Positions 6,350-16,545 are shown, numbered from the stretch's first letter. The stretch is DNA of 64,000 bases from an uncultured Ruminococcus sp. (GCA_902778175.1 CACYWT010000008.1:1-64000); one strand, 5' to 3'. Translations and numbers: made by a program. The notes: generated by a model from the sequence alone, not told the origin.

Positions 6350-8110
6350 TTACCTTATCAGCCTGCGTTTTTCAAGTACTTTTACAATTTTATTTCCTTT
6401 CGGCATTTGGAGCAGATCCTCGCGCTTGATTGCCCTGATAAGAAGCAATACAATGAAATAAACCACAATAGCTGTAAGAATTGCCAGAATGGTAGCAACG
6501 CGCTGAACAAAAACAAAATCGAAAAGAATCTCTGAAAAATATGCTGCCACACCGCATATTATCGCAGCAATAAGGGGCTTTATCAGTATAGATACAAAAT
6601 TCGGCGTGATTCTGGTTTCACGGCAAAGAATAAACATTGCAGTTACGGTCACGAAACCATAGCACACGATCGAACCTACATTTGCGCCCTGGATATTTAT
6701 TTCCGGTATACCGACAAGAACATAGTTTACAACTATTTTCATTATCATACCTGCAATAAACAGTTTAAGCGGAACATCTACCCTGCCAATTGCCTGAAGC
6801 ATACTGCAAAGCGGTGTACTCGTTGCAATGAATATAACCGAAATGCCCATTACAGCAAGAACCTTTGAACCTATCTCAACTTCATTTGCAACATTAGGAC
6901 TGCTGTAGATCAATGAAAGAAGAGGCTCAGCCAGAACAGACATTCCGATTCCCGATGGTATCGTTACAAGAACTGTGACCCTGAGAACGGTTTCCATGCT
7001 CTCCTTGAGCTTTGTCCTGTCGCCGCCCGTCCATGCGGCGGTTACCGACGGAAGAGCAGTTGTACCAAATACCTGCGTTACAGCAGTAACAAGCATCATA
7101 AGCGTAAGAGCTATACCGTAACAACCGTAAAGATAGGTATGCGTGTTATTGGACATAAGCACATCATCAGGAATAAGCGAACCGTATACGTTGAGAAGTG
7201 CATCGGGATTTGTTTCCATGATATTGTATATCCGCTGCATTACAAGCGTTGAATCGATCATATCGGCAAGGCTCATTACTATTGAACCGAGTCCGATCGG
7301 AATTGCTGTCCTGACTAATGTACGGATTATAACATTATTCTTACGAGGCGGCGGCGAGGAACGCAGCTCTGCAACAGAAATACCGTCCCCTCCGCGTTTG
7401 TAGCGTACAAACAGAAATATAAAACCGAAAAACGAGCCGAGAGAAATACCCGTTATAGCAGCACCGATCGCTATCGGTATTGCAGCGCCGTTAGCTTCCG
7501 CCTCACTTGCGCATTTTATGCCGAGGACATATCCGCTGCTGTAATACGAATTCATGCACAGCTTCATGGTTACAAATGAAGCCGTGAAACCAAGAAACAG
7601 CTTGCAGGCAGCTTCAATTATTTCCGACACGGCTGTCGGAGTCATATTTCTCATGCCCTCAAAATAGCCGCGGTATATCGACATCAGACAGCCGAAGAAG
7701 ATCGTCGGAGAAAGACAAAGAAGGGCAAAAATCGCATTTGGGGCATTTATTACCCTTACATATATGAAGCTGCCGATAACCATGGCTAAAAAGCAGATCA
7801 GTCCGGCAATAACAAAGATCGGAACAGACAGCTTATGTATCTGTCTGACATCTCTGTATCTCTTTTTGGCAATGCTCTCGGATACGGTTCTGGAAATAGC
7901 GATAGGAAAACCTGCCGTGGAAAGCATAAACAGCGGATTATAAAGAGCGTAGGCTGAATTGAACAGTCCGGTTCCCACTCCGCCGTACATTCCCGAGAGA
8001 AGGATCTTATAGACCATTCCCATCAGTCGGACAATTACCATACTGGAACCGAGTATAGCTGCGCCTTTCAGAAAGGACTGAGATTTTTCCTGCTTATTCT
8101 TTTTTTTCAC
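6350..8110 (-). CDS. spoVB: Polysaccharide biosynthesis/SpoVB-type flippase (MOP superfamily)
   Basis: 586 residues with about 14 membrane helices in the MATE/MurJ-like (MOP) fold; the N-terminus (FLKGAAILGSSMVIVRLMGMVYKILLSGMYG) is typical of SpoVB and Wzx-like exporters. The placement directly upstream of mazG and hup favours SpoVB, a mother-cell protein needed for spore cortex peptidoglycan, rather than a capsule flippase. It starts with GTG at 8110 after AAAGGATG. A 119-base gap before mazG shows no convincing terminator. Paralogues are common in clostridia, so the spore-specific role is inferred from context. Confidence 0.85.
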   Translation of the reverse strand: MKKKNKQEKSQSFLKGAAILGSSMVIVRLMGMVYKILLSGMYGGVGTGLFNSAYALYNPLFMLSTAGFPIAISRTVSESIAKKRYRDVRQIHKLSVPIFVIAGLICFLAMVIGSFIYVRVINAPNAIFALLCLSPTIFFGCLMSIYRGYFEGMRNMTPTAVSEIIEAACKLFLGFTASFVTMKLCMNSYYSSGYVLGIKCASEAEANGAAIPIAIGAAITGISLGSFFGFIFLFVRYKRGGDGISVAELRSSPPPRKNNVIIRTLVRTAIPIGLGSIVMSLADMIDSTLVMQRIYNIMETNPDALLNVYGSLIPDDVLMSNNTHTYLYGCYGIALTLMMLVTAVTQVFGTTALPSVTAAWTGGDRTKLKESMETVLRVTVLVTIPSGIGMSVLAEPLLSLIYSSPNVANEVEIGSKVLAVMGISVIFIATSTPLCSMLQAIGRVDVPLKLFIAGMIMKIVVNYVLVGIPEINIQGANVGSIVCYGFVTVTAMFILCRETRITPNFVSILIKPLIAAIICGVAAYFSEILFDFVFVQRVATILAILTAIVVYFIVLLLIRAIKREDLLQMPKGNKIVKVLEKRRLIR

Positions 8111-8145
8111 TCAAGCACATCCTTTCGGATCAGCTAAGCCTGAAC

Positions 8146-8583
8146 TTAAAGCAGATCGTCATCTTCAAAATTATCTTCCGTGAAATCGATCATGTCATCA
8201 GTAGGCATATGCTCATCCTCAGATGTATCAAGCTTTTCTCCGCATTTATTGCAGAAAACTGCTTTCTTGGAATTATACGCTCCGCAGGCTGTACATTTGA
8301 TCTTATTGCCGCTGGAAGCGATAAGCTCCATTACGGATTCAAGCTCGCCTTTAAGCTCTCCGATTTTTTCGATCAGCTCAGCCTTGTTTGCGGAATAATC
8401 CTTTCCGGTAATTGCTTCTTCATAAGCAACTCTGCCAAGGATCTGGTATTTTCTGGAAATATCGGATTTCAGATCAGCAGCAGCGATCCTAAGCTTTGAT
8501 ACATCAATGACCTGTCCTGCCTTTTTACCGACTGTATCAACTGCAGTCCTTGCATTAAGAAGTACGTCTTCAAGAATACTCAT
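8146..8583 (-). CDS. Coiled-coil zinc-ribbon protein of unknown function
   Basis: 145 residues. Residues 1-90 are helical and heptad-like (LKSDISRKYQILGRVAYEEA and AELIEKIGELKGELESVMEL); residues 97-117 form a zinc ribbon (CTACGAYNSKKAVFCNKCG); the tail is strongly acidic (DFTEDNFEDDDLL). No enzyme motif is visible. AAGGAGA precedes the ATG and a well-spaced promoter lies at 8682-8710. Similar small zinc-ribbon proteins occur beside transport or envelope genes in Firmicutes, with no assigned role. Confidence 0.8.
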   Translation of the reverse strand: MSILEDVLLNARTAVDTVGKKAGQVIDVSKLRIAAADLKSDISRKYQILGRVAYEEAITGKDYSANKAELIEKIGELKGELESVMELIASSGNKIKCTACGAYNSKKAVFCNKCGEKLDTSEDEHMPTDDMIDFTEDNFEDDDLL

Positions 8584-8681
8584 AGCTTTATTTCTCCTTT
8601 ACAATTAGTTTTGCCAATTACACGATCATGAAAAACGATCACTCAAATGCAATATGGCAATATTTATTTAAGAATGTAACA

Positions 8682-8710
8682 ATTATAGCACCTTTTGTGC
8701 CGTTCTTCAA
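8682..8710 (-). promoter_or_regulatory. Sigma-A promoter for the coiled-coil zinc-ribbon gene
   Basis: Minus-strand TTGAAG (8705-8710), 17 bases, TATAAT (8682-8687), giving a leader of about 90 bases that contains a short direct repeat of TGATCG. Confidence 0.7.
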
Positions 8711-8758
8711 GGATTTTTGCTTATTTTTCGCTTTATCAAGCGGTTTTTTGTTATTTTA

Positions 8759-9721
8759 TCAATAAGTGTAGCATCCTCCGCCTATAAATTCACGAATAAG
8801 TGAATTATCAGGAATAAGTGCGGGATCAACATCGGCAAATTTTTCAAGCGACTGAGCGATATGTGCGGCGTATTCGTAATTCACGCAATCGGGATCAAGC
8901 TTCCTGAAAAGAGGAGCGGCGATCTTCTTATATATACACGGCTCATATATATGAATTGAATTTACCGTGAAATCACTTGTATAACGGAAGGGTCTTATAT
9001 ATTTCTTTTCACCGTCAACAATACTGTCCCACATAGAAAGAAGATATTCAGGCTCAGTTTTGCGAAAACTGAAATCCCTTATCATTCTTCTTATAAAACG
9101 AAGCTCACGGTTCGTAAGGACATAATCTTCATTATTCTTTACGCCCTGTTTGACGCTGACGTATATTTTCTTAACAGCATCTTTCGGCATTCCTTCACTG
9201 ATGACCGGATTCAGAGCATGGATACCTTCCATTATTATTACCGAAAAATCCTTTGCACTGATAAGCTCTGTTTCTTTTTTACGGGCGCTGATCTTAAAAT
9301 TATAAAGCGGTTTAACAGCTTCTCCCTTTGAAGCAAGATCATACAGGGTTTTCTTTATAAGCGGAACATCAAGCGCTTCGACGGATTCAAAATCAGGTTT
9401 TCCGTTCGGAAGCTTACGGACAAAATCCTTTCCAAGATAAAAATCATCAAGGGAAATACGCTTGACAGCAATACCATTTTTTCGGAATTCATCTGAAAGC
9501 TTCAGAGCTGTTGTTGTTTTTCCGCTGCTCGACGGTCCTGACAGCAGCACAACATGATATTTTCCCGGCAAAGCACAAATCTGATCTGCTATAAGCTTGA
9601 GGTCATACTGATAAATGCTCTCGGTCATTTCTATAAAGCCTGCCGGATCTTCATTCGCTTCCTTATTGATACGGTTGATATCGCAGGCGTATCTGCGGTA
9701 AGTATTAAGATAATTCATCAT
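8759..9721 (-). CDS. Uridine kinase-like nucleoside kinase (P-loop)
   Basis: 320 residues of the phosphoribulokinase/uridine kinase family. The Walker A loop is GPSSSGKTT near residue 60, followed by ISLDDFYLG (substrate-binding Asp) and an MEGIHAL Walker B-type segment near 167. Clostridial relatives often carry an extra N-terminal TGS/threonyl-tRNA-synthetase-like part making about 550 residues; this copy lacks it and starts about 55 residues before the P-loop. The ATG at 9721 overlaps the hemZ stop by 17 bases, implying translational coupling. The phosphate acceptor (uridine, cytidine or another) cannot be told. Confidence 0.82.
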   Translation of the reverse strand: MMNYLNTYRRYACDINRINKEANEDPAGFIEMTESIYQYDLKLIADQICALPGKYHVVLLSGPSSSGKTTTALKLSDEFRKNGIAVKRISLDDFYLGKDFVRKLPNGKPDFESVEALDVPLIKKTLYDLASKGEAVKPLYNFKISARKKETELISAKDFSVIIMEGIHALNPVISEGMPKDAVKKIYVSVKQGVKNNEDYVLTNRELRFIRRMIRDFSFRKTEPEYLLSMWDSIVDGEKKYIRPFRYTSDFTVNSIHIYEPCIYKKIAAPLFRKLDPDCVNYEYAAHIAQSLEKFADVDPALIPDNSLIREFIGGGCYTY

Positions 9722-11177
9722 AGAACTTTCTGATCTGCTCCTTTCTTTTCAGTATTTCTTCAAATCCTTCGATATATTCATATGGATATTTGTAATTAAA
9801 TATTCTTGAAAGAGATTCTCCTCCGGGCTGCTTTAATTTTGTTACCGCACCGGCACCGCAGCCGATAATTGTATGGGTTTCGTCCATAACGAAAACATTA
9901 TATATACCCTCAAAGTTCTTTTTTGACCAGCCCACATTTTCGAGATTACCTTCCATTCTTGACTGACGGTAAAGATAATACGGGATATAATTTTTTTCAC
10001 TGAGCTGCTTTTCACAATAATCAAGCATTTGCGCGGCAGGACTGCTGCTTCCCATTACTGATCTCCCCTCCATGTTCAGTCTGGAGGATCGTTTCAAGGC
10101 AAGGGTATGTACAGTGATGCTTTCCGGATCAAGTCCGGTTATCCGGTCAAGAGTATCTGCAAAGCTTTCCGGCGTATCAGTCGGAAGTCCTGCTATCAGA
10201 TCCATATTGATATGACGGAAGCCAAGCTTTCTTGCAAGCTCATATGCTTCTAAAGTCTGCGCGCTCGTATGCTTTCTTCCGATCACTTCAAGTACGCTGT
10301 CATTAAGCGTCTGAGGATTAATGCTTATCCGGTCAACTCCTCCTCCGAGTATTGCGAGAAGCTTTTCTTCATCAATAGTATCGGGTCTGCCTGCCTCGAC
10401 CGTAAATTCTCTGCAGCCTGACATATCAAAGCTTTTTCTAAGCACTCCGATCAGTTCAGACATCTGCCGGGCGCTGAGTGTAGTCGGAGTCCCTCCGCCT
10501 ATATAAACGCTTTCAAGTCTGAGACCTTTATCTCTTGCGATTTCAGCTGTATATTCGATCTCGCGGCAAAGCTTGTCAAAATACGGATCTATAAGTTTTT
10601 TCGCCTTTTCTATCGTCTGTGAAACAAAAGAACAGTATGAACATCTTGTCGGACAAAACGGAACGGAAACATAAAGACTGAATGAATCCGGTCTGCTGAG
10701 TGACAGTATCTTACGCTCATATCCTTCAGTTACAGCACAAAGCTCTGTTTTTGCATTAGAGACCATAAGCCTGCCGGTGAAGTATTCCTTTGCGGCAGAT
10801 GTACCGTATTCAGATGCAAGACAGCGGAAAAGCTTTACGGGACGGACTCCGGTAAGTATTCCCCAAGGCTGTGTCACTCCTGTATGCTCACAAAGAATTT
10901 TATACAAAGCCCTCGCCATCGTCTGCTCAGAACATTTTTCCTCGCCCTCATCATTAACGGAAACAAGCATATCCGAACAGCGTTTATCCCCGTCGATATC
11001 AAGCTTTGCGAAAACCGTAATACAATTATACTGTTTCTCAAGCGAAGTGTAAATATACGGCTCCTCCAAGGAATCGGGTATATCGCTTATTACATTCAGT
11101 TTTTCATTTGGATAGAAAAGCCTGACAAGATTTTCTGTTTCATAGTGAAACGGATGGTTATCAATATAGATGTTCAT
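9705..11177 (-). CDS. hemZ: Radical SAM coproporphyrinogen III dehydrogenase-like protein HemZ
   Basis: 490 residues. The radical SAM cluster is C175, C179 and C182 in CPTRCSYCSF, followed by the family segments YIGGGTPTTLS and HINMDLIAGLP. HemZ belongs to the HemN-type group; it is named as an oxygen-independent coproporphyrinogen oxidase but many members are of uncertain activity, and no other heme gene is in the window. The N-terminal 165 residues are the extra domain that marks HemZ against HemN. It overlaps the genes on both sides by 17 bases, so it belongs to one coupled operon. Confidence 0.88.
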   Translation of the reverse strand: MNIYIDNHPFHYETENLVRLFYPNEKLNVISDIPDSLEEPYIYTSLEKQYNCITVFAKLDIDGDKRCSDMLVSVNDEGEEKCSEQTMARALYKILCEHTGVTQPWGILTGVRPVKLFRCLASEYGTSAAKEYFTGRLMVSNAKTELCAVTEGYERKILSLSRPDSFSLYVSVPFCPTRCSYCSFVSQTIEKAKKLIDPYFDKLCREIEYTAEIARDKGLRLESVYIGGGTPTTLSARQMSELIGVLRKSFDMSGCREFTVEAGRPDTIDEEKLLAILGGGVDRISINPQTLNDSVLEVIGRKHTSAQTLEAYELARKLGFRHINMDLIAGLPTDTPESFADTLDRITGLDPESITVHTLALKRSSRLNMEGRSVMGSSSPAAQMLDYCEKQLSEKNYIPYYLYRQSRMEGNLENVGWSKKNFEGIYNVFVMDETHTIIGCGAGAVTKLKQPGGESLSRIFNYKYPYEYIEGFEEILKRKEQIRKFYDELS

Positions 11178-11811
11178 TCAAAGCTGCCCTCATAACAGGA
11201 TTGTTCTTTCTTTCATATTCAAGACGGCTGTCTTCGCCGTGTCCGCAGTATACATACGGATTGCCTTCCATATCATATATCTTTTTCAGAGAGGCGATCA
11301 TATCATCACGGCTCCCTGTCGGAAAATCCGTTCTTCCGCAGGACATACTCATAAGCGTATCTCCGGTGAAAAGATGCTCTCCCAGAAGAAAACAAACACT
11401 TCCTTCCGTATGACCGGGTGTTGATAATACCTTTATGTAATCATTTCCGAAAGGAATACTTTCTTCGTCATTTACAGTCATATCAGCATCGAAGTGTTCA
11501 CATCCTATCCCGAAGTATACAGCAAGGTTCAGACTGTCATTTTTCGTAAAGGGACTGTCCTTTGTACCTATTACAAGCTTTGAATCCGGATATTTGCTTT
11601 TAAGTCCGGCTGCAAATCCGATATGATCAAAATGTCCGTGAGTAAGCAATATATATTTCAGTTTTTCTGCGCCAAAGCTGTCTATCGTTTCAGTAAGCCT
11701 GTCGCTTCGTGAACCGGGATCAATCACAAAAGAGCAGTCATTTTCTTTATCCGTTACAAAAAAGCAGTTTGCCTCCAGCTCACCAAGAGGGAATTTATGT
11801 ACTTCTATCAA
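11161..11811 (-). CDS. MBL-fold metallo-hydrolase (glyoxalase II-like)
   Basis: 216 residues of the metallo-beta-lactamase fold. The metal site THGHFDH lies near residue 56, with further ligands in STPGHTEGSVCF (near 134), FTGDTL (near 150) and YCGHGEDS (near 190). The length and spacing suit the small GloB-like group of Firmicutes, which lacks the glutathione-binding C-terminal domain, so a true hydroxyacylglutathione hydrolase role is doubtful. It lies 14 bases after dtd and overlaps hemZ by 17. Confidence 0.88.
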   Translation of the reverse strand: MIEVHKFPLGELEANCFFVTDKENDCSFVIDPGSRSDRLTETIDSFGAEKLKYILLTHGHFDHIGFAAGLKSKYPDSKLVIGTKDSPFTKNDSLNLAVYFGIGCEHFDADMTVNDEESIPFGNDYIKVLSTPGHTEGSVCFLLGEHLFTGDTLMSMSCGRTDFPTGSRDDMIASLKKIYDMEGNPYVYCGHGEDSRLEYERKNNPVMRAALNEHLY

Positions 11812-11825
11812 TTAAAACACCTCCG

Positions 11826-12281
11826 TTATCCGGCAAGATCATGGGAATCAATTATAATCGTAACCGGTCCGTCATTCAGAAGGGATACCTTCATATCTGC
11901 GCCGAATATACCTTTCTCAGTTTTTCTGACGCCGTTTTCTGTCATACAGTCACAGAAAAATTCATAAAGCGGCTGAGCCTGCTCAGGACGTGCCGCAGAC
12001 ATGAAATCAGGACGTCTGCCGCGGCGGCAATCAGCGCACAGCGTAAAATTGGATACAACAAGAACTTCTCCGTCAATATCTTTAAGTGAAAGGTTCATCT
12101 TGTTATTTTCATCTGTAAAAACACGGAGAACCGATATCTTTGACGCAAGCTTTTTTGCATCGTTCTCATTATCTTCCTTCTCGATCCCCAGAAGTATCAG
12201 AAAACCCTGCCCGATCTCACCAACTGTCTTTCCGTCAACCTTAACGGAACATTCCGATACTCTTTGTATTACTGCTTTCAT
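11826..12281 (-). CDS. dtd: D-aminoacyl-tRNA deacylase
   Basis: 151 residues, normal for DTD. It opens MKAVIQRVSECSVKVDG and carries the two signature loops: SNFTLCAD (near 78, the SQxTL-type motif, here with Asn in place of Gln) and NDGPVTIIID (near 136, the cross-subunit Gly-cisPro motif that blocks L-amino acids). The enzyme frees tRNA from D-amino acids and glycine mischarged on tRNA-Ala. It is placed just after relA, an arrangement common across Firmicutes. Confidence 0.96.
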   Translation of the reverse strand: MKAVIQRVSECSVKVDGKTVGEIGQGFLILLGIEKEDNENDAKKLASKISVLRVFTDENNKMNLSLKDIDGEVLVVSNFTLCADCRRGRRPDFMSAARPEQAQPLYEFFCDCMTENGVRKTEKGIFGADMKVSLLNDGPVTIIIDSHDLAG

Positions 12282-12302
12282 TTTCTTCTCCTTGAAATAA
12301 TA

Positions 12303-14486
12303 TCAGTTTCTGCCTATGGATATAATACCGTTTATACCGCTCAGGCGGCTGATAAGCATTTTAAGATGATTTATTCCGTTCACGGTAACGCTTACCTCTA
12401 CCATAGCTATGCCGTTCTTTCCCTCACGGGAATTAAGAGAATGAATAAAAATATGCATTACGGATAATTGATTGGTAATATCGGCAAGCAGACCTGTTCT
12501 GTCTGTAGCAGAAATACGAAGAGTAGCCTTGAAGGTTTCATTTGCTATATTATCCGCCCATTCCGCTTTGACCCATCGTTCAGGCTCAAAAGCCTTTGAC
12601 AGATCTTTTGGAACATTCGTGCAGTTTCTCTTATGGATCGAAACTCCGTAGCCCCTTGTGATAAAGCCGATTATCTCATCACCGGGAAGAGGATTACAGC
12701 AGCGTGAATATTTTATCAGGCAATCATCAAGTCCTTCGATATTTACACCGCTGCTGACTTTCTTCTTAGGCACAGGCTCCTTCAGCACTACAACCGACGG
12801 CTGTTCAGTTACGGTATATTTCTTGAAATATTCTTCCTTGAGCTTTGGCAGTATTCTCCAGAGCTGTATTCCTCCGTATCCGATCGATGCGTAGAAATCG
12901 TCAAGCGTATTGCAGTTCTGACGGTGCATGACATCGGTAAGAAACTCAGGAAGATCCTTATCGGGAATATTGATATTGAGCCTTCTGAATTCGGCATCAA
13001 GCTGAGCTTTGCCCTCTATGATGTTTTCATCACGCTTCTCACGCTTGAACCACAAACGTATCTTGCTCCTCGCCTCACTTGTACGGACTATATTGAGCCA
13101 GTCACGCTTAGGTCCGCCGCTTTCCTTTGTCGTCATTATCTCGACGATCTCACCGGTCTTGACCTTGTAATCTATCGGGACGATACGTCTGTCGACCTTT
13201 GCTCCGATCATACGGTTGCCTACTTCACTATGTATGGCATAAGCAACGTCGATTACTGTTGCACCGTTCGGCAGACTGAGAACGTCACCCTTCGGAGTAA
13301 ATACAAATACTTCCTCCGGGATAAGATCCATCTTTATTGTGCGGACGATATCAGTGGAATCATTGTCGCTCTGATTTTCAAGCATTTTTCTTATCCATGC
13401 AAGTCTGTCATCAAGCGAATTTTTCTTTGTTATACCCTCTTTATATTTCCAGTGGGCGGCAATACCGTATTCGGCAGTATAATGCATCTCCCACGTTCTT
13501 ATCTGTATTTCAAACGGAATACCTTCCTTGCCGATAACAGTCGTATGCAAGGACTGATACATATTCGGCTTTGGTGTTGAAATATAATCCTTGAATCTGT
13601 TGGGCAACGGTTTGAAAAGATCATGTACTACACCGAGAACATTATAGCAGTCAGCGACACTTTCTACTATTACACGGACGGCGAATATATCATAGATCTG
13701 ATCCATCGTCCTGCCCTTCATATAGGTTTTTTTGTAAATGCCGTGAATACTCTTTACACGGCCCTCAATATAGACATTGGATATCTCATCCTTTAATCTG
13801 TCATAAAGCTGCTGCTTGATATCCGATACGAAATTGAGCCTATCCCTGCTTTTTAGAGCAAGCTGTTTTTCTATCTCACCATAGCCTACCGGGTCAAGAT
13901 AACGGATAGAAAGATCCTCAAGCTCCTCCTTTATTGCCCGGATACCAAGACGATGTGCGATCGGAGCATAGACCTCCATTACCTCAAGAGCCTTGTCGCG
14001 GCGGTGCTGCTCCTTCATACATTCTATTGTACGCATATTGTGCAGTCTGTCTGCGAGCTTGATAATGATGACCCGTATATCATTTGACATAGCTATGAGC
14101 ATTTTTCTGATATTTTCCGCCTGCTGCTCCTCTCGTGATGAATACGGTATCTTACCGAGTTTTGTAACACCGTCGATAAGAATAGCGATCTCGGAACCGA
14201 ATTTCTTTGTTACTTCTTCAAGCGTAACAGGTGTATCCTCGACCACATCATGAAGAAGGGCTGCAGCTATGGATTCGGAATCCATTCCAAGCTCGACAAG
14301 AATACACGCAACGGTTGTAGGATGAAGGATATAAGGGATCCCCGATGCCCTGCGCTGGTCGCCGTGCATTTCATTAGCAAACTGATATGCCTTGTCTATC
14401 AGCTCTAAATTATAATTATGATCGCTTTCTTTCATAAGCTGAACAAGCTCATTATAGTCCTGATAGTATTTCGTTTTTTCAGGCAT
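12303..14486 (-). CDS. relA: Bifunctional (p)ppGpp synthetase/hydrolase
   Basis: 727 residues with the full long-RSH order: HD hydrolase domain (about 25-200, with H55 and HDVVEDTP at 79-86), synthetase domain (about 235-350, with RFKDYISTPKPNMYQSLHT), TGS domain (about 390-455, VFVFTPKGDVLSLPNG), a zinc-finger-like CCNPLPGDEI, and a C-terminal ACT domain (about 650-727). Both catalytic halves look intact, so it should make and remove the alarmone that slows growth on starvation. Its ATG overlaps the last eight bases of recJ, and dtd follows 21 bases later. Confidence 0.97.
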   Translation of the reverse strand: MPEKTKYYQDYNELVQLMKESDHNYNLELIDKAYQFANEMHGDQRRASGIPYILHPTTVACILVELGMDSESIAAALLHDVVEDTPVTLEEVTKKFGSEIAILIDGVTKLGKIPYSSREEQQAENIRKMLIAMSNDIRVIIIKLADRLHNMRTIECMKEQHRRDKALEVMEVYAPIAHRLGIRAIKEELEDLSIRYLDPVGYGEIEKQLALKSRDRLNFVSDIKQQLYDRLKDEISNVYIEGRVKSIHGIYKKTYMKGRTMDQIYDIFAVRVIVESVADCYNVLGVVHDLFKPLPNRFKDYISTPKPNMYQSLHTTVIGKEGIPFEIQIRTWEMHYTAEYGIAAHWKYKEGITKKNSLDDRLAWIRKMLENQSDNDSTDIVRTIKMDLIPEEVFVFTPKGDVLSLPNGATVIDVAYAIHSEVGNRMIGAKVDRRIVPIDYKVKTGEIVEIMTTKESGGPKRDWLNIVRTSEARSKIRLWFKREKRDENIIEGKAQLDAEFRRLNINIPDKDLPEFLTDVMHRQNCNTLDDFYASIGYGGIQLWRILPKLKEEYFKKYTVTEQPSVVVLKEPVPKKKVSSGVNIEGLDDCLIKYSRCCNPLPGDEIIGFITRGYGVSIHKRNCTNVPKDLSKAFEPERWVKAEWADNIANETFKATLRISATDRTGLLADITNQLSVMHIFIHSLNSREGKNGIAMVEVSVTVNGINHLKMLISRLSGINGIISIGRN

Positions 14487-16545
14487 TTTTTATATCCTCC
14501 CCTAATTTTCTCAGTATTCCCGACGCTCTGATATCGACCTTTCCTATTACATCTCTCAGCTCAACGTAAAGTATATCGGACGATCTTTTATAATTTATCA
14601 GATATAATTCTTTCATTATATCAAGAATTATCAGTATTTTGAAAATACTGACTGATTCGACCGCACTCTGAATCCTGCGGCTGAAAGCCGAAATATCATA
14701 CACAAGTGCATCAATACTGTACTGTCTGCGGATATTCTTCTTGAAATAAACGTACAAAAGCTTAAAATCCTCTCTTGTAGGCATCTGATCCATAAGCCGC
14801 TTTTTTAGTATACCGCACTTGTACAGCTCATAATCCTGAACATCAAGCATTGCCTTTTCCGTATCAAAATACTGCATACTCAGTCTTATATCCTTTATGA
14901 TAAAGGACAGACTGTTTTTTCCCTGATATGTATTCTGTTCCAGTATGACCGCGAAATCAAGAAGCGTTCCCTCTTTATACGGAAATTCTTCAGGAGTGGT
15001 AAAGAATTTCATCATATTCAGTCTTGCCTGACCTCTTGATATTGAAAGCTTCAGGTGCTTTCCGTTACCGACAGTGGTTATCTTTTCAAGCGTTGCTCCC
15101 TTTATTCCGAATACCGGAGTAGGATTGCCGCAGCCGAAAGGCTCAAATTCCTTGAGCTGATTTACCATATCCAGAACTATACTTTCGGGATTAAGCATGG
15201 CATCAAGCTTCAATGAAACCGGAGGCATATATTCGAGCATATTTGCCTGCCTGTTTATTGCATCGGAAAATGCTTCTATGTTCTCTTTCTTTATACTGAA
15301 TCCGACAGCCATCGGATGACCGCCGAATTTTTCAAGCAGTTCGCTGCACTCAAATACAGCATCGACGAGGGAAAAACCATCTACACTTCTGCCGGAAGCC
15401 TTGCAGATATCATCATCCTCGGCAATAAGGATCGACGGTTTTCCGTATTTTTCAGTGACCCGGGAGGATACTATACCTATTACCCCCGGATTCCAGCCCG
15501 CGCTCGACAGAACAAGAACTCTGCGGTTTGCGATCTCCGGATTTTCTTCAAGTATTCTTTCGGCATCATTGAAAATATCTCCCTCTATCGTCTGCCTTTT
15601 TGAATTAAGCTGACTAAGAAGCTCCGCCTTCTGAACGGCAGCATCCGGGTCCTCTGTTAGAAGTAACGAAAGAGCATCATACGGAGAACCAAGACGTCCT
15701 GCTGCATTTATCCTCGGACCTATCTTGAAACCCAATGCTCCTGCAGTAATATCTCCTATCGACGCCTGTGATATCAGTTCATTAATACCGACCCTTTCGG
15801 TATTTTCAAGGTTCATCAGTCCTGCCTTGACAATATTGCGGTTCTCGCTTTTAAGCGGCACAATATCTGCTACTGTACCGATAGCGGCAAGGTCTGCATA
15901 ATTCTCCATAATAAAGACTTCATTGCCCTCCATTGCCGTAATCAGCTTCAAAGCCAGACCTGCTCCGCAATAATCATGAAATCGGCAGGTTTCATCTGTT
16001 CTGTGCGGATTAACCACTGCAACAGCTTTCGGCAGGATATCAAGAGGTTTATGGTGATCGGTAACGACCACTTCCATGCCTAACTCGCCGGCATAATTTA
16101 TTTCGTCAATTGCCGAAATACCGTTATCAACGGTTATTATCAGCTTTACATTATCGTTTTTCAGCTTTCTTACGGCTTCCATATTCATTCCGTAGCCTTC
16201 GGTATTTCTGTCAGGTATGTAATAACATACATTGGCAAAGACCGATTCAAGATATGAATAAAGAATTGCCGTCGAAGTTACTCCATCACAATCATAATCG
16301 CCGTAAATACATATTTTTTCATATGATACAACAGCCTTCTTTATACGTTTTACCGCCTTATCCATATCCTTTATCAGAAAGGGATCGTCAAGACCTAAAT
16401 CGTATGAAAAAAATCGTTCTATATCTTCTTCTTCCGTTATTCCCCTTATGGTCAGCAGCATTGATGTAAAAGCAGGAAAACCGTATCGTGTACTAAGTTC
16501 CCTGACCTTATTTTTATCTAAATCCGGTATTATCCATTTCTTCAT
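14479..16545 (-). CDS. recJ: Single-stranded-DNA-specific exonuclease RecJ
   Basis: 688 residues. The DHH core has YGDYDCDGVT (84-89 for the metal-binding DYDCDG) and VTDHHKP (DHH at 164-166); the DHHA1 part contains GGHPMAVGFSI near 400, and an OB-fold plus a helical extension fill the C-terminus. RecJ degrades 5' ends in recombination and mismatch repair. The ATG at 16545 follows GGAGGCGG; a longer frame is possible but has no better site. The C-terminal 150 residues are longer than in E. coli RecJ, as usual for Firmicutes. Confidence 0.95.
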   Translation of the reverse strand: MKKWIIPDLDKNKVRELSTRYGFPAFTSMLLTIRGITEEEDIERFFSYDLGLDDPFLIKDMDKAVKRIKKAVVSYEKICIYGDYDCDGVTSTAILYSYLESVFANVCYYIPDRNTEGYGMNMEAVRKLKNDNVKLIITVDNGISAIDEINYAGELGMEVVVTDHHKPLDILPKAVAVVNPHRTDETCRFHDYCGAGLALKLITAMEGNEVFIMENYADLAAIGTVADIVPLKSENRNIVKAGLMNLENTERVGINELISQASIGDITAGALGFKIGPRINAAGRLGSPYDALSLLLTEDPDAAVQKAELLSQLNSKRQTIEGDIFNDAERILEENPEIANRRVLVLSSAGWNPGVIGIVSSRVTEKYGKPSILIAEDDDICKASGRSVDGFSLVDAVFECSELLEKFGGHPMAVGFSIKKENIEAFSDAINRQANMLEYMPPVSLKLDAMLNPESIVLDMVNQLKEFEPFGCGNPTPVFGIKGATLEKITTVGNGKHLKLSISRGQARLNMMKFFTTPEEFPYKEGTLLDFAVILEQNTYQGKNSLSFIIKDIRLSMQYFDTEKAMLDVQDYELYKCGILKKRLMDQMPTREDFKLLYVYFKKNIRRQYSIDALVYDISAFSRRIQSAVESVSIFKILIILDIMKELYLINYKRSSDILYVELRDVIGKVDIRASGILRKLGEDIKNA

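Noticed and set aside
8731-8758. Terminator of the nucleoside kinase gene
   Set aside because: The hairpin CGCTT/AAGCG has its T tract on the plus strand, but the gene is transcribed on the minus strand.
12924-13580. 218-codon plus-strand frame antisense to relA
   Set aside because: Shadow of the well-supported relA coding region, with no family features or ribosome site.
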